Assembly (NCBI RefSeq): GCF_000454545.1
Contig: NZ_CM002139.1
Span: 1,426,395 to 1,476,341 of the forward strand
Direction: 5' to 3'
Length of the DNA stretch: 49,947 nucleotides
DNA from: Xanthomonas cassavae CFBP 4642
GTDB taxonomy: Bacteria > Pseudomonadota > Gammaproteobacteria > Xanthomonadales > Xanthomonadaceae
The position numbers were made by a program, and so were the translations under genes. Positions 1 to 9,360 of this stretch are shown here, one piece after another; position 1 is the stretch's first letter; every line of letters starts with the position of its first letter. The notes under the pieces were generated by a model. The model was not told the origin of the DNA, did no database searches, and was given only the letters and a program-made list of their open reading frames with translations.

Positions 1-121
1 GCCGAAAACGGCAAAAAACCGGGGGGGTTGAGCGCCCTCAGCGCGGCGGATGTGGCGTGTTTCGTTTCCGGCTGCGTTGATCAGACCATCCCTAGGACTG
101 CCGGGCCGCGGTAGGCTCTTT

Positions 122-156
122 GATTCCCGATTCCCGATTCCCGATTCCCGATTCCC
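122..156. repeat. Five tandem copies of the heptamer GATTCCC just before kdpD
   Basis: Five perfect head-to-tail copies of GATTCCC fill the place where the kdpD ribosome-binding site should be, ending 2 bases before the ATG. The unit is the same one that forms one arm of the palindromic elements found elsewhere in the window, so this looks like a half-element. No purine-rich Shine-Dalgarno sequence is visible between the repeats and the start. Bases 1-121 upstream hold no recognisable gene end; kdpC, the usual neighbour, is not visible in any frame. Confidence 0.9.
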
Positions 157-158
157 GA

Positions 159-2819
159 ATGAATGATGCGCGCACCCAACACGCCGACGCGCTGATCGGC
201 GAACTGCAACGCGAACATGGCGGGCGGCTGACGGTCTTCCTGGGCGCGGCTCCCGGCGTGGGCAAGACCTACGCCATGCTGTCGCGGGCGCGCGAGCGTT
301 TGCGGCAGGGCATGGACGTGGTGGCCGGGGTGGTGGAAACCCACGGACGCAGCGAAACCGCGGCACTGTTGGATGGCCTGCCACTGCTGCCGCGCGTGCG
401 CGTGCACTACCAGGGGCGGGTATTGGAAGAGTTCGATCTGGATGCACTGCTGGCGCGCAAACCGCGGTTGGCACTGATCGACGAACTGGCGCACCGCAAC
501 GTGCCCGGCAGCCGGCATGAGCGACGCTGGCAGGACATCGTGGAATTGCTCGATGCCGGCATCGATGTCTACACCACGGTCAACATCCAGCACCTGGAAA
601 GCCTCAACGACATCGTGCTGCGCATCACCGGTGTGCGCGTGTCCGAAACCGTGCCCGATGCGGTGTTCGACCGCCTGCGCGACATCGTGCTGGTGGACCT
701 GCCGCCGCGCGAACTGATCGAACGGCTGCAGCAGGGCAAGGTGTATCTGCCCGAACAGGCCACGCAAGCGCTGCAGGCATTTTTTTCGCCCTCCAACCTC
801 ACTGCCCTGCGCGAACTGGCGATGCAGACTGCCGCCGACCGCGTCGACAGCGATCTGCGCGACACCCAGGCCGCGCGCGGGCTGCCCGGCACCGCCGCGT
901 TGCGCCGCCGCGTGGTGGTGGCCATCGATGGGCGTGGCAGTTCGGAGTATCTGGTGCGGGTGGCGCGGCGCCTGTCCGAGCGCCGCGATGCGCCGTGGAC
1001 GGTGGTGACGGTGCAGACGCGTACCGTGGCCGATGCCGACTGGCAGCTGGAGATCGATCGTGCCTTCGCGCTCACGCGCCGCCTCGGCGGCGATACCGCG
1101 CTGCTGCACGGCGCCAACGTGGCCGAAGCCCTGCTGGATTTCGCCTCCCAGAACGGCGTGTCCACGCTGCTGCTGGGGCGCACGCGCGAACGCCCGCTGG
1201 CACGCATGTTCAATCGCACCCTGACCCAGCAGTTGCTGCAGCGAGGCGCGCATTACGAACTGGTCATCGTCAGTTCCGCCGATGCGCGTGCACGCGCACG
1301 TCAGCGCTGGCGCAACCCGCGCCAGTGGCTGCAGCGGTACGACCTGGCGTTCGCGGCGATCGCGGCCGCCGGTGCGGTGGCGGTGGCGTGGTTGCTACAA
1401 CGCTGGACCGATATCGACGATCTGTCGATGGTGTTCATCGTCGCGGTGGTCCTGGTGGCCTCGCGCACGCGCATGGCTGCCGCGGTGATCGCCGCGCTGC
1501 TGAGTTTTGTCGCCTACAACTTCTTCTTCATCGAACCGCGTTTCACCCTGCACATCAGCGCCCGCCAGGGCGTGGTGACGGTGTGCCTGTTCCTGATTGC
1601 CGCACTGGTGGCCGGGCGGCTGGCCTCGCGCCTGCGCAGCCAGGTGCTGGCGCTGCGCGCGGCCAATGCGCATGCCAACGCGCTGCAGGCGCTGGGCCGC
1701 CAGCTCAGCACCGCCGCCGATCTGGGGCAGGTGCTGGAGGCCGGCCGGCGTGCGCTGACCACCGCGCTGGAAGCCGACGTCTGGCTGCGCCTGGAGCAGT
1801 GCGAAAGCGAGGCGCCGTCCGGCTTCGGCGCGCTCGACCGCAGCGCGGCGGAGTGGACCCAGCGCCACGGGCAGCCGGCCGGACGCTTTACCGATACCCT
1901 GGCCGGCGCGCAGTGGTGGTGCCTGCCGGTGCGACACGAGCGCGGCACCCTGGGCGTGGCCGCGCTGCGCCTTCGACAGACCGTGCAACGGCCCGGCCTG
2001 GAACACCGCCGCCTGGCCGAAGCGATGGTCGAAGACATTAGCCAGGCCGCGCTGCGCACGCGCCTGGTCGCCGACCTGGAGGGCGCGCGGGTGACCGGCG
2101 AAACCGAGCGGCTGCGCTCGGCGCTGCTGTCGTCGGTCTCGCACGACCTGCGCTCGCCGCTGGTCTCGATGATCGGTTCGGCCAGCAGCCTGGCCAGCTA
2201 CGGCGATGCGATGGACGCGCAGGACCGCCACAGCCTGCTCGACACCATCCAGCTCGAAGGCGAGCGGCTGGACCGCTACATCCAGAATTTGCTCGACATG
2301 ACCCGGCTCGGCCACACCGGGCTGACCTTGAATCGCGACTGGATCGGCGTGGACGAGTTGATCGGCTCGGCCACCCGCCGCCTGCAGCGCTACCAGCCGG
2401 CGGTGCGGCTGCAACTGGACCTGGCCCCCGACCTGCCGGCGATCTGGGTGCATCCGGCGCTGGTGGAACAGGCCATCTTCAACGTGCTGGAGAATGCGGC
2501 GAAATTTTCGCCGCCCGGCATGGCGGTCACGGTGCAGGCGCAACTGCGCAGTGGCGCGCTGCAGATCGACATCGGCGACCAGGGCCCCGGCATTCCCGAA
2601 GACGAGCGCGCGCGCATCTTCGACATGTTCTACAGCGTGGAGCGTGGCGACCGCGGCCGTCACGGTACCGGGCTGGGCCTGACCATCTGCCAGGGCATGA
2701 TCGGCGCGCATGGCGGCAGCGTGGAGGCGCTGGCCGGTGCCGATGGTCACGGCACCACGATCCGCATTACGCTGCCGTTGCTCGTTCCCGCCGCGCCACC
2801 TCGCCCCGATGCCGACTGA
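159..2819 (+). CDS. kdpD: Sensor histidine kinase KdpD
   Basis: Membrane sensor kinase of the KdpDE two-component system, which controls the high-affinity KdpFABC potassium pump. The 886-residue length fits the family. In order: an N-terminal KdpD domain with Walker A GAAPGVGKT (residues 29-37), a universal-stress-like domain, about four membrane helices (roughly 387-494), a GAF-like region, then the kinase core with H-box SHDLRSPL (phosphorylated His662), N-box NVLENAAKFS, and DQGPGIP and GTGLGLTI glycine boxes. I chose the ATG at 159, giving MNDARTQHAD. A TTG at 120 would only add translated heptamer repeats. The 3' end overlaps kdpE by 11 bases. Confidence 0.95.
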   Translation: MNDARTQHADALIGELQREHGGRLTVFLGAAPGVGKTYAMLSRARERLRQGMDVVAGVVETHGRSETAALLDGLPLLPRVRVHYQGRVLEEFDLDALLARKPRLALIDELAHRNVPGSRHERRWQDIVELLDAGIDVYTTVNIQHLESLNDIVLRITGVRVSETVPDAVFDRLRDIVLVDLPPRELIERLQQGKVYLPEQATQALQAFFSPSNLTALRELAMQTAADRVDSDLRDTQAARGLPGTAALRRRVVVAIDGRGSSEYLVRVARRLSERRDAPWTVVTVQTRTVADADWQLEIDRAFALTRRLGGDTALLHGANVAEALLDFASQNGVSTLLLGRTRERPLARMFNRTLTQQLLQRGAHYELVIVSSADARARARQRWRNPRQWLQRYDLAFAAIAAAGAVAVAWLLQRWTDIDDLSMVFIVAVVLVASRTRMAAAVIAALLSFVAYNFFFIEPRFTLHISARQGVVTVCLFLIAALVAGRLASRLRSQVLALRAANAHANALQALGRQLSTAADLGQVLEAGRRALTTALEADVWLRLEQCESEAPSGFGALDRSAAEWTQRHGQPAGRFTDTLAGAQWWCLPVRHERGTLGVAALRLRQTVQRPGLEHRRLAEAMVEDISQAALRTRLVADLEGARVTGETERLRSALLSSVSHDLRSPLVSMIGSASSLASYGDAMDAQDRHSLLDTIQLEGERLDRYIQNLLDMTRLGHTGLTLNRDWIGVDELIGSATRRLQRYQPAVRLQLDLAPDLPAIWVHPALVEQAIFNVLENAAKFSPPGMAVTVQAQLRSGALQIDIGDQGPGIPEDERARIFDMFYSVERGDRGRHGTGLGLTICQGMIGAHGGSVEALAGADGHGTTIRITLPLLVPAAPPRPDAD

Positions 2820-3525
2820 CCCCGCTGCCATCCCGCCCGCCCGCGTGCTGATCGTCGACGACGAGCCGCAGATCCGCCGTTTTCTCGACATCAGCCTGCG
2901 TGCGCAGGGCTACCGCGTGCTGCAGGCCGGCACCGCCGAGGAGGGCCTGGCCACGCTGGCCGGGCAGGGCGCCGAGCTGGTGGTGCTGGACATCGGCCTG
3001 CCCGATCGCGACGGCCACGAGGTGCTGCGCGAGATCCGCCAATGGTCCAGCGTGCCGGTGATCATGCTCACCGTGCGCGCGGGCGAAGCCGAAAAGGTCG
3101 CCGCACTCGACGCCGGCGCCAACGACTACGTCACCAAACCGTTCGGCGTGCAGGAACTGATGGCACGCATCCGCGCATTGCTGCGCCAGGCCGGCGCCGG
3201 CAGCACGGTGGAAGAAAGCGTGTTCGACGATGGCCGCCTGCATATCCACCTGGGCCTGCGCGAGGTCACCCTGGATGGCGAAGCGGTACCGCTCAGCCGC
3301 AAGGAATACGCCCTGCTCGCGCTGCTGCTCAAGCACGCCGGCCGCGTGGTCACCCAGCCGCAATTGCTGCGCGAAGTGTGGGGCCCCACCCACGAGGAAG
3401 ACACCCATTACCTGCGCATCCTGGTCGGCAAACTGCGCCAGAAACTGCACGACGATGCTGCCGACCCGCATTACATCGTCACCGAGCCGGGGGTGGGCGT
3501 GCGCTTTATCGGCGTCACGCGCTGA
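2809..3525 (+). CDS. kdpE: Response regulator KdpE
   Basis: DNA-binding partner of KdpD that activates kdpFABC in the family. It has 238 residues. The receiver domain shows acidic D17-D18, phospho-acceptor Asp61 in VVLDIGLPDRDG, Thr88 and Lys110 in TKPFG. The C-terminal half is an OmpR-type winged helix ending in TEPGVGVRF. The ATG at 2809 lies inside the end of kdpD (11-base overlap), which fits translational coupling. Earlier in-frame starts would read through kdpD and were rejected. Its stop codon overlaps by 11 bases the stop of the convergent oxidase gene. Confidence 0.95.
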   Translation: MPTDPAAIPPARVLIVDDEPQIRRFLDISLRAQGYRVLQAGTAEEGLATLAGQGAELVVLDIGLPDRDGHEVLREIRQWSSVPVIMLTVRAGEAEKVAALDAGANDYVTKPFGVQELMARIRALLRQAGAGSTVEESVFDDGRLHIHLGLREVTLDGEAVPLSRKEYALLALLLKHAGRVVTQPQLLREVWGPTHEEDTHYLRILVGKLRQKLHDDAADPHYIVTEPGVGVRFIGVTR

Positions 3526-4924
3526 TCCGGGCGCGCCACTCAGCGGGCGGCAACACCTTGCCCGGATTCAAGATCCCATCCGGATCCAGCGCGGCCTTGA
3601 TCGCGCGCATCGCCGCCAACGTCGGTGCGCTGAACGCCTGGGTCATGAAATCGCGCTTGGCCACGCCGATTCCGTGTTCGCCGGAGAGCGTTCCCTCCAG
3701 CGCCAGCACCAGCGTAAACACGCGTGGCAGCGCGGCATGCGCACGTGAAGTTTCTTCGGCATCGTCCGGGTCGTACATGATGTTGACGTGCAGGTTGCCG
3801 TTGCCGGCATGGCCGAAGGCGACGATCGGCAGCGCGAATTCCGCCGCCAGTGCTTCCACCCCGGCCACCAGCGCAGGAATGCGCGAGACCGGTACCACCA
3901 CGTCCTCGTTGATCTTGCCTGGCTTTATGGTGCGCAGTGCCGGTGATAACGCGCGGCGCGCAGCCCACAGCTTGTCGCGCGCACTGCCATCGGCGGCGAC
4001 GTCCAGGCTCAGCACGCCCTCGCCATCGGCTGCATCGTGCAGTGCCTGCAACGCATAGGGCAGGGTGTCGTGATCGCCATCGGCTTCGATCAACAGCATC
4101 GCACCGGCCTCGGGCACATCGCTGCCATTGCGACGCAGCAATGCAATGGCGCTGGCATCCATGAATTCCAGCATCGTCGGCGTGGTCGGTTGCGCCATCA
4201 CCCGCGACACCGCTGCCGCCGCGCTGGCCGCATCGCGGTACAAGGCGCGCAGCCCGGCTTGCGCCACCGCGCGCGGGGTCAGCTTCAAGGTCGCTTCGAC
4301 GATGATCGCCAGGGTGCCCTCGCTGCCGACCAGCAGATGGGTGAGGTCGTAGCCGGTGGAATTCTTGGTGTACGCACCGCCGCAGCGGATGACTTCGCCG
4401 GTGCCGGTGACGGCGACAAGGCCGAGCACGTTGTCGCGGGTGGCGCCGTACTTCACCGCGCGCGGGCCGCCGGCGTTGGTGGACAGATTACCGCCGACAC
4501 TGCAGATCTCCGCACTGGACGGATCCGGCGGCCAGAACAGGCCATGCGGCTGCAAGGCCTGCTGCAGATCGCCATTGAGCACGCCAGGCTGCACCACCGC
4601 GCAGCGGTCTTCCGGGCGCAAGGCCACGATGCGATTCATGCGCGCCATCGATACCACTACGCCGCCTGAAAACGGCACCGCCGCGCCGGTGGTGCCGGTG
4701 CCGGCGCCGCGCGCCACGATCGGCACGCCATGCGCGCGACAGGCCTGCACGATCGCCACCACGTCGTCGGCATCGCGCGGCAGCGCCACGGCGGCGGGCA
4801 ATGCCCAGCGACGTGAATCGTCCTCGCCATAGCGGCGCAGCGCGTCGTTGCCGGTCAACCAGCCATCGGCACCGAGGCGCGCTGCCAACAGGTCGGACAG
4901 TGCGGCGGGAAGTCGTTCGGTCAT
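3515..4924 (-). CDS. FAD-linked oxidase of the GlcD / D-lactate dehydrogenase family
   Basis: A 469-residue flavoprotein of the FAD_binding_4 type. The N-terminal half has the PP-loop region (VPIVARGAGTGTTGAAVPF, SVGGNLSTNAGG, GSEGTLAIIVEATLKL) that binds FAD. The C-terminal half ends in the FAD-oxidase C domain with AFGHAGNGNLHVNIMYD and SGEHGIGVAKRDFM. The family oxidises D-2-hydroxy acids such as D-lactate, glycolate or 2-hydroxyglutarate; the substrate cannot be told from sequence alone. The ATG at 4922-4924 overlaps the TGA of the preceding membrane-protein gene (ATGA). It is the last gene of the minus-strand lppC operon. Confidence 0.9.
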   Translation of the reverse strand: MTERLPAALSDLLAARLGADGWLTGNDALRRYGEDDSRRWALPAAVALPRDADDVVAIVQACRAHGVPIVARGAGTGTTGAAVPFSGGVVVSMARMNRIVALRPEDRCAVVQPGVLNGDLQQALQPHGLFWPPDPSSAEICSVGGNLSTNAGGPRAVKYGATRDNVLGLVAVTGTGEVIRCGGAYTKNSTGYDLTHLLVGSEGTLAIIVEATLKLTPRAVAQAGLRALYRDAASAAAAVSRVMAQPTTPTMLEFMDASAIALLRRNGSDVPEAGAMLLIEADGDHDTLPYALQALHDAADGEGVLSLDVAADGSARDKLWAARRALSPALRTIKPGKINEDVVVPVSRIPALVAGVEALAAEFALPIVAFGHAGNGNLHVNIMYDPDDAEETSRAHAALPRVFTLVLALEGTLSGEHGIGVAKRDFMTQAFSAPTLAAMRAIKAALDPDGILNPGKVLPPAEWRARISA

Positions 4925-5460
4925 TGCGGGTGATCCTGTGGTGCGGCGCGCTGGATGCATCTGAATCCCAGCGCTGCGACGGTAAGCGGCAGCCAGACCC
5001 AACGCAGCTCGGAGAGCAGTGTGTTCAGGCCGCGCGCATTGAAGAATCCATTGGCGAACGGCGAGACGCGAATCGGCCGCCACGGCGCGAACCAGCGCGT
5101 TTCGCTCCACGGCCACGCCAGCGCCACGCCAAGCCCGCCAGAGGTCATTGCATCCAGCACCGGGTGCGACGCAGTGCAGACAAACAGCCACGCCGCGGCC
5201 TGCACGACATCCGCGCGCAGGCTGCGATGGACCGCCGCGCCGAGCAGTGCGACGACGCTGGCGAACAACAACGAATGGCTGGCCCCGCGGTGGCCAAACG
5301 CGTCGGCATACGGGACGTGCAGCGCAAATGCCAATACATCTGCATCGGGCAGCATCGCCGCCACGATGCCTGCACCGAGCAGGCGCGGCGAAATGCGTTC
5401 GCGTTCGCTGGCGTAACAAAGCGCAAGCGGGACCGCAGCGTGGGTCATGATGGTCGGCAT
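4921..5460 (-). CDS. YdjM-like membrane-bound metal-dependent hydrolase
   Basis: A 179-residue membrane protein starting MPTIMTHAAVPLAL, the usual N-terminus of the DUF457/YdjM family. Metal-ligand motifs are visible: THAA near the start, the aspartate pair in LPDADVLAF, HRGASHS and ASHPVLDAMTSGG. Several hydrophobic segments follow. The family is annotated as an inner-membrane metal-dependent hydrolase; its physiological substrate is not established. ATG at 5460 is favoured over the internal ATG at 5448 because the MPTI-THAA block is conserved. It follows yraN by 28 bases and overlaps the oxidase gene by 4 bases. Confidence 0.85.
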   Translation of the reverse strand: MPTIMTHAAVPLALCYASERERISPRLLGAGIVAAMLPDADVLAFALHVPYADAFGHRGASHSLLFASVVALLGAAVHRSLRADVVQAAAWLFVCTASHPVLDAMTSGGLGVALAWPWSETRWFAPWRPIRVSPFANGFFNARGLNTLLSELRWVWLPLTVAALGFRCIQRAAPQDHPQ

Positions 5461-5488
5461 CGGACGTCGGTGCGAGCTTCTGGAAGAA

Positions 5489-5857
5489 TCAGCAATCGTC
5501 GGCGCGGAACGCGTCGCGGATCCAGTGCAGGTGCGGCGGTTCGCCGCTGGCGTCCACCACATCGAAGCGGCACGGTAGCAATGCCAACGCCGGGTGCGCG
5601 CCGAGGAACAATTGCGCGGCCACTACCAGCTTGCGGCGCTTGCGCAGATCCACCGACGCCGCGCCGCCGCCGAAGCGGGCATCGCGGCGGTAGCGCACTT
5701 CCACGAACACCAGCATCTGGCCGTCGCGCATCACCAGATCCAGTTCGCCGCCGCGGTAGGTGGCATTGCCCACCACCAACCGCAGGCCGGCCTGCTCCAG
5801 CAGTGCGCAGGCCGCGGCTTCCACCGCCGCCCCGCGTTGCTGGCGCGCTGCCGGCAT
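5489..5857 (-). CDS. yraN: YraN/UPF0102 family putative endonuclease
   Basis: A 122-residue protein of the UPF0102 family, which has the restriction-endonuclease-like fold. The conserved core is visible: [23 protein letters not shown], matching the E-x-D-L and E-V-x-x-R signature of the family's PD-(D/E)xK site. The cellular role is not firmly known. The neighbourhood lppC(lpoA)-yraN, just 5 bases apart on the same strand, is the classic arrangement in gammaproteobacteria next to rsmI, and supports the call. Confidence 0.92.
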   Translation of the reverse strand: MPAARQQRGAAVEAAACALLEQAGLRLVVGNATYRGGELDLVMRDGQMLVFVEVRYRRDARFGGGAASVDLRKRRKLVVAAQLFLGAHPALALLPCRFDVVDASGEPPHLHWIRDAFRADDC

Positions 5858-5862
5858 GGGCC

Positions 5863-7593
5863 TCAGCGGCCGTCGGCGATCGGCATCGGGCGGCCACCGT
5901 TGAAGGTGGACCAGGCCGGGGTGCGCAGCACGTTGCCGAAGCCGTCCAGGTGCAGCGTGCCGGTGGCGCCACGCAGGCCGCCATCGGTGCCGGTGGCGAG
6001 CTTTTCCAGGTAGGCGCTGATCTTCCAGGCGTCGTAGCCGAACGCGAACAGGCGCGCGCCGGGTCCGCGTGCGCTCGGCAGCGTGCTGGCGACCTGGCTG
6101 GCCGCCGGCAGGCCGGAGACGCCGAGCGCGGTCCAGGTTTCGCTGGGGTAGATGATGCCGTCCAGTGCCAGATCGTCCTCGACCTTGCCGGTGCCGGATA
6201 CCAACTGCGAGGTGCCCACGCGCGACTTGCCGGCAAACCCGGCCAGCGCCAGCTGCGGCGCCAGCGCGCGCGCGGTGTTGCCGCGCACTGCCAGGAACAC
6301 CGCATCGGCGGTGCCGTAATTGCGCAGCTGCGCCCCGATGTCGCCCGGTGCATCGGCCACGCTGATGCTGCCGGCCACCGTGCCACCGCGCTCGGTAAAG
6401 CGGTCACGGAAGGCCTTGATGGTGCGCTTGCCGTTGTCGTCGCCGGTGCCGACGATCAGCACGTTGCGGCGTTCGCGCGCGAGCAGGTATTCGGCAGCCA
6501 TGATGCCGTCGTCTTCCGGTGCCAGCGAGAAGCCCGCGCTGCCGGTCGGCGGTGCCTTGTTGTCGGTGGGGCGGTTGAGCGCCAGCACCGGCACCGCAAG
6601 CTGACCGCGCGCGAACAACGCGCTGACCTCGTCGCGACCCAATGGGCCGACCACGTAATCGACACCAGCGTTCACTGCCTTGTCGTAGGCGGCGTTGGCA
6701 CCGGCGGCGGTGCCGGCGGTGTCGAAGAACTGCACCTCCGGGCGGCGGCGGGTTTCGGCGTAATAGCCGGCCAGCAAGCCATCTCGCACCGGGGCAGAGG
6801 CGGTGGCCAGGTTGCCGGTGAGCGGCAACAGCACGCCCAGCTTGACCGGCGGGCGATACCCATCGCGCTCGGCCGGCGGGCGCTTGCTGGTGTCGAAGCC
6901 CCATTGCGCATCGCGCTCGAACGCACGCGGCAATGCCAGGCCCCGGCTGATCAGCGCGCGCCCGGCGAAGTTGTACAGCGGGTCGCCGGCCGGCAGTGCC
7001 GCGGTACGACCGTTGAGCGTTGCATCGTCCAGTGCCGCCAGCAGGCGCACGATGGCGCGCTGGTTGTCGCTGCGGGGCGTGCCGGTCAGGCTCGCATCGG
7101 CGCGTGCACGATCGGCGGCGGCGCCGAACAAGTCGCCGGTGGCTTCCAGTGCGGCGGCGTGGGCCAGCAGCCAGCGCGTCTGCAGCGGCTGCGGCAGTCC
7201 CTGCGGGCTGTCGCCCAGGGCCTGCAGCGCTTGCGCGCCCTGCTTGTCGATCACCGCCAGTTCGCCGGTCAGCAGCCCGAAGCGGGCGCGGTCTTCGCCG
7301 CTGAGGTGGCGTGCATTGACCTGTGCCAGCAGCGTGCGCGCCCGCGCGTCGTCGCCAGCGTCATGCCAGCCGAACGCGGCGGCGGCCAGCAGGCGGCTGC
7401 GCTGCGCACCGCTGGCACTGGCGGCCTCGGCTTCGAGCTGCTGCGCCGCCTCGCGCGGCTTGCCCTGGTCCAGCAGCGCCAGCGCCGCGCTCTGCGTCGG
7501 CGAGGCGGTCTGGGTGACGCTGCTGGTGGCGCAACCGGCGGCCAGCATGATCAGTAGCGACAGGGCGGAGATCCTTGCAACACGCTTGTTCAT
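5863..7593 (-). CDS. lpoA: LppC/LpoA family outer-membrane lipoprotein, activator of penicillin-binding protein
   Basis: A 576-residue lipoprotein. The signal peptide ends in a lipobox LAAGC, so Cys after about residue 20 would be lipidated. The C-terminal half is a periplasmic-binding-protein-like fold, recognisable from [22 protein letters not shown] and [16 protein letters not shown]. The N-terminal half is an alpha-helical TPR-like region. In E. coli the homologue LpoA spans the periplasm to stimulate PBP1A; that role is inferred here. It is divergent from rsmI, with 83 bases between the starts, and is the first gene of the yraN operon. Confidence 0.9.
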   Translation of the reverse strand: MNKRVARISALSLLIMLAAGCATSSVTQTASPTQSAALALLDQGKPREAAQQLEAEAASASGAQRSRLLAAAAFGWHDAGDDARARTLLAQVNARHLSGEDRARFGLLTGELAVIDKQGAQALQALGDSPQGLPQPLQTRWLLAHAAALEATGDLFGAAADRARADASLTGTPRSDNQRAIVRLLAALDDATLNGRTAALPAGDPLYNFAGRALISRGLALPRAFERDAQWGFDTSKRPPAERDGYRPPVKLGVLLPLTGNLATASAPVRDGLLAGYYAETRRRPEVQFFDTAGTAAGANAAYDKAVNAGVDYVVGPLGRDEVSALFARGQLAVPVLALNRPTDNKAPPTGSAGFSLAPEDDGIMAAEYLLARERRNVLIVGTGDDNGKRTIKAFRDRFTERGGTVAGSISVADAPGDIGAQLRNYGTADAVFLAVRGNTARALAPQLALAGFAGKSRVGTSQLVSGTGKVEDDLALDGIIYPSETWTALGVSGLPAASQVASTLPSARGPGARLFAFGYDAWKISAYLEKLATGTDGGLRGATGTLHLDGFGNVLRTPAWSTFNGGRPMPIADGR

Positions 7594-7676
7594 TTCAGAT
7601 CCATTGGACAGGGGCCGCCAGGGCGGTCCGTTGAAAACCGCTACGATTCTACCCTTTGCCCTACGGAATACCGTCG

Positions 7677-8498
7677 ATGACGTCCCCTGGAACCCTGCAC
7701 GTGATCGCCACGCCGATCGGCAACCTGGCCGACCTGTCGCCGCGCGCGCAGGAGGTGTTGCGTGGCGTGGCCGCGATCTGCGCCGAAGACACCCGCCACA
7801 CCCGCCAGTTGCTCAGCCATTTCGGCATCGATCGCCCGCTGCTGGCCCTGCACGACCATAACGAAGAGGCCATGTCCGAACGCATTGTGGCGCGCCTGCG
7901 CGATGGCGAGTCGCTGGCCATCGTCAGCGACGCCGGCACCCCGCTGGTCAGCGACCCCGGCTTCAAGCTGGTGCGTGCCGCCCGCGCGGCCGGCATCAAG
8001 GTCAGCCCCGTACCCGGCGCCTGTGCGGCGATTGCCGCGCTCAGCGTGGCCGGCCTGCCCAGCGACCGCTTCGGCTTCGAAGGCTTCCTGCCGGCCAAGA
8101 GTGCTGCCCGCCGCGAGCGCCTGGCGCGACTGGCCGGCGAAACCCGCACCCTGGTGTTCTACGAATCGGCGCACCGCATCGTCGAGTCGCTGGCCGACCT
8201 GCGCCTGGCATTCGGCGACGACCGCCCGGCGGTGATCGCCCGCGAACTCACCAAACTGTTCGAAACCGTGCTCGACGGCAGCCTGGCGCAGCTGCAGGCC
8301 CAGGTCGAAGCCGACGACAACCAGCGCAAGGGCGAGTTCGTGGTGATGGTGCAGGGCGCCGCGGACGCCGCCGACGGCCAGCTGGCCGAAGGTCGCCGCG
8401 TCTACGCCAAGCTCGCCGAGCACCTCCCGCCGTCCACCGCCGCCAAGCTGGCCGCCGAGCTGACCGGTGCGCCGCGCAAGGCGTTGTATGGCGGCTAG
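7677..8498 (+). CDS. rsmI: 16S rRNA 2'-O-ribose C1402 methyltransferase RsmI
   Basis: A 273-residue tetrapyrrole-methylase-fold enzyme. The N-terminus TLHVIATPIGNLADLS, the motif AEDTRHTRQLL, the SAM-site segment SDAGTPLVSDPGF and VPGACAAIAALSVAGLP are characteristic. It methylates the 2'-hydroxyl of C1402 of 16S rRNA. RsmH, encoded at 11526, methylates N4 of the same nucleotide, so both C1402 enzymes lie within 4 kb. I chose ATG 7677; an upstream in-frame start at 7656 adds seven unconserved residues. It stands alone on the plus strand between lpoA and rnpB. Confidence 0.95.
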   Translation: MTSPGTLHVIATPIGNLADLSPRAQEVLRGVAAICAEDTRHTRQLLSHFGIDRPLLALHDHNEEAMSERIVARLRDGESLAIVSDAGTPLVSDPGFKLVRAARAAGIKVSPVPGACAAIAALSVAGLPSDRFGFEGFLPAKSAARRERLARLAGETRTLVFYESAHRIVESLADLRLAFGDDRPAVIARELTKLFETVLDGSLAQLQAQVEADDNQRKGEFVVMVQGAADAADGQLAEGRRVYAKLAEHLPPSTAAKLAAELTGAPRKALYGG

Positions 8499-8628
8499 GT
8501 CTGACATCGCCGGAGCGCGTTCGGCTGTGGCCGTGATTTCTCGGCAAGGCCTCTTCGCGCCCGGGTGCGCTCCTACCGCGCAATCGCAGGCTGGATGCGC
8601 TGCGCCGTGCTGCATGGCGGCGATAGCG

Positions 8629-8634
8629 TAGAAT
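8629..8634 (+). promoter_or_regulatory. Likely -10 element of the rnpB promoter
   Basis: TAGAAT, one mismatch from TATAAT, lies 8 bases before the first base of the RNase P RNA helix P1. No convincing -35 is seen 16-18 bases upstream. Confidence 0.5.
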
Positions 8635-8641
8635 GCGCCCT

Positions 8642-8993
8642 GGCGGAGTCGGCCAGACAGTCGCGTCACTCGCAAGAGTGCCGAGGAAAGTCCGGGCTCC
8701 ATAGGGCAAGGTGCCAGGTAACGCCTGGGCGGCGCAAGCCGACGGACAGTGCAACAGAAAGATACCGCCTACGTTCCTTTCGGGGAGCCGGTAAGGGTGA
8801 AATGGTGCGGTAAGAGCGCACCGCGAGTCCGGTAACGGACCGGCACGGCAAACCCCACCTGGAGCAAGACCAGATAGGGATCCATTGGCGTGGCCCGCGC
8901 TGGATCCGGGTAGGTTGCTTGAGCGCTGCGGTGACGTAGCGCCTAGACGAATGACTGTCCACGACAGAACCCGGCTTATCGGCCGGCTCCGCC
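8642..8993 (+). ncRNA. rnpB: RNase P RNA (class A)
   Basis: Catalytic RNA of RNase P, which trims the 5' leader of pre-tRNAs. The conserved 5' core GAGGAAAGTCCGGGCTCC is at about 8683-8700. The 3' core ACAGAACCCGGCTTA is at about 8964. Helix P1 is formed by the first 13 bases pairing with the last 13 (GGCGGAGTCGGCC with GGCCGGCTCCGCC, one G-U pair), which fixes both ends. The length of 352 bases is normal for type A. Bases on both sides are non-coding. Confidence 0.95.
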
Positions 8994-9360
8994 GCCTTCT
9001 TTGGGCGTTCGCCCTCAGAAGGCGCCCACGCTTTGTACCGCCGCAGGCGGCACAAAACGCGGGTCCCGCTCCGGGCATGCCACAACCCCCGCGGCTGTCG
9101 CCGCGCCCCCTTGACTCAAGGGGGGGCTTGCAGGTAGTTGGTTGGTCGAGGGGCTCTCGCTACGCGATCAACTCCCTTCCACCGCTTGCGGGGGAAGGTG
9201 CCCGAAGGGCGGATGGGGGCGAGCTTTTAGCTCTGGCCGTCCTGGCGGCAAATCGGGCGTCACGCGCTGCGATCCTGATCAGCGGATGCTTTAGTGTGCG
9301 CAACCTGCCGCGATCTGCGTCATGGGCGTCTCGCTCACGCTGCAGTTGCCAGCGTGCTGC
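8994..9360. other. Gene-free stretch with stacked hairpins after rnpB
   Basis: Three strong inverted repeats follow rnpB: GCCTTCT/AGAAGGC (8994-9023, with an inner GGGC-GTTC-GCCC stem), a longer one around 9029-9060 (CGCTTTGTACCGCC with GGCGGCACAAAACG), and CCCCCTTG/CAAGGGGG (9106-9125). None is followed by a clean T-run. Further on, the stretch ACCGCTTGCGGGGGAAGG (about 9181) looks like a dispersed Xanthomonas intergenic repeat. I see no gene. The first hairpin is the best candidate for ending rnpB transcription. Confidence 0.6.

Noticed and set aside
122..156. CRISPR-like array
   Set aside because: Repeats are 7 bases with no spacers; simple tandem repeat.
120..158. TTG start extending KdpD by 13 residues
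   Set aside because: The extra residues are translated heptamer repeats; the ATG at 159 starts just before the conserved KdpD domain.
4801..7557. 918-codon open frame on the plus strand
   Set aside because: It lies antisense to oxidase, yraN and lpoA, all with clear family motifs, and its translation is Arg/Gln/Ala-rich with no domain. It is a shadow typical of GC-rich DNA.
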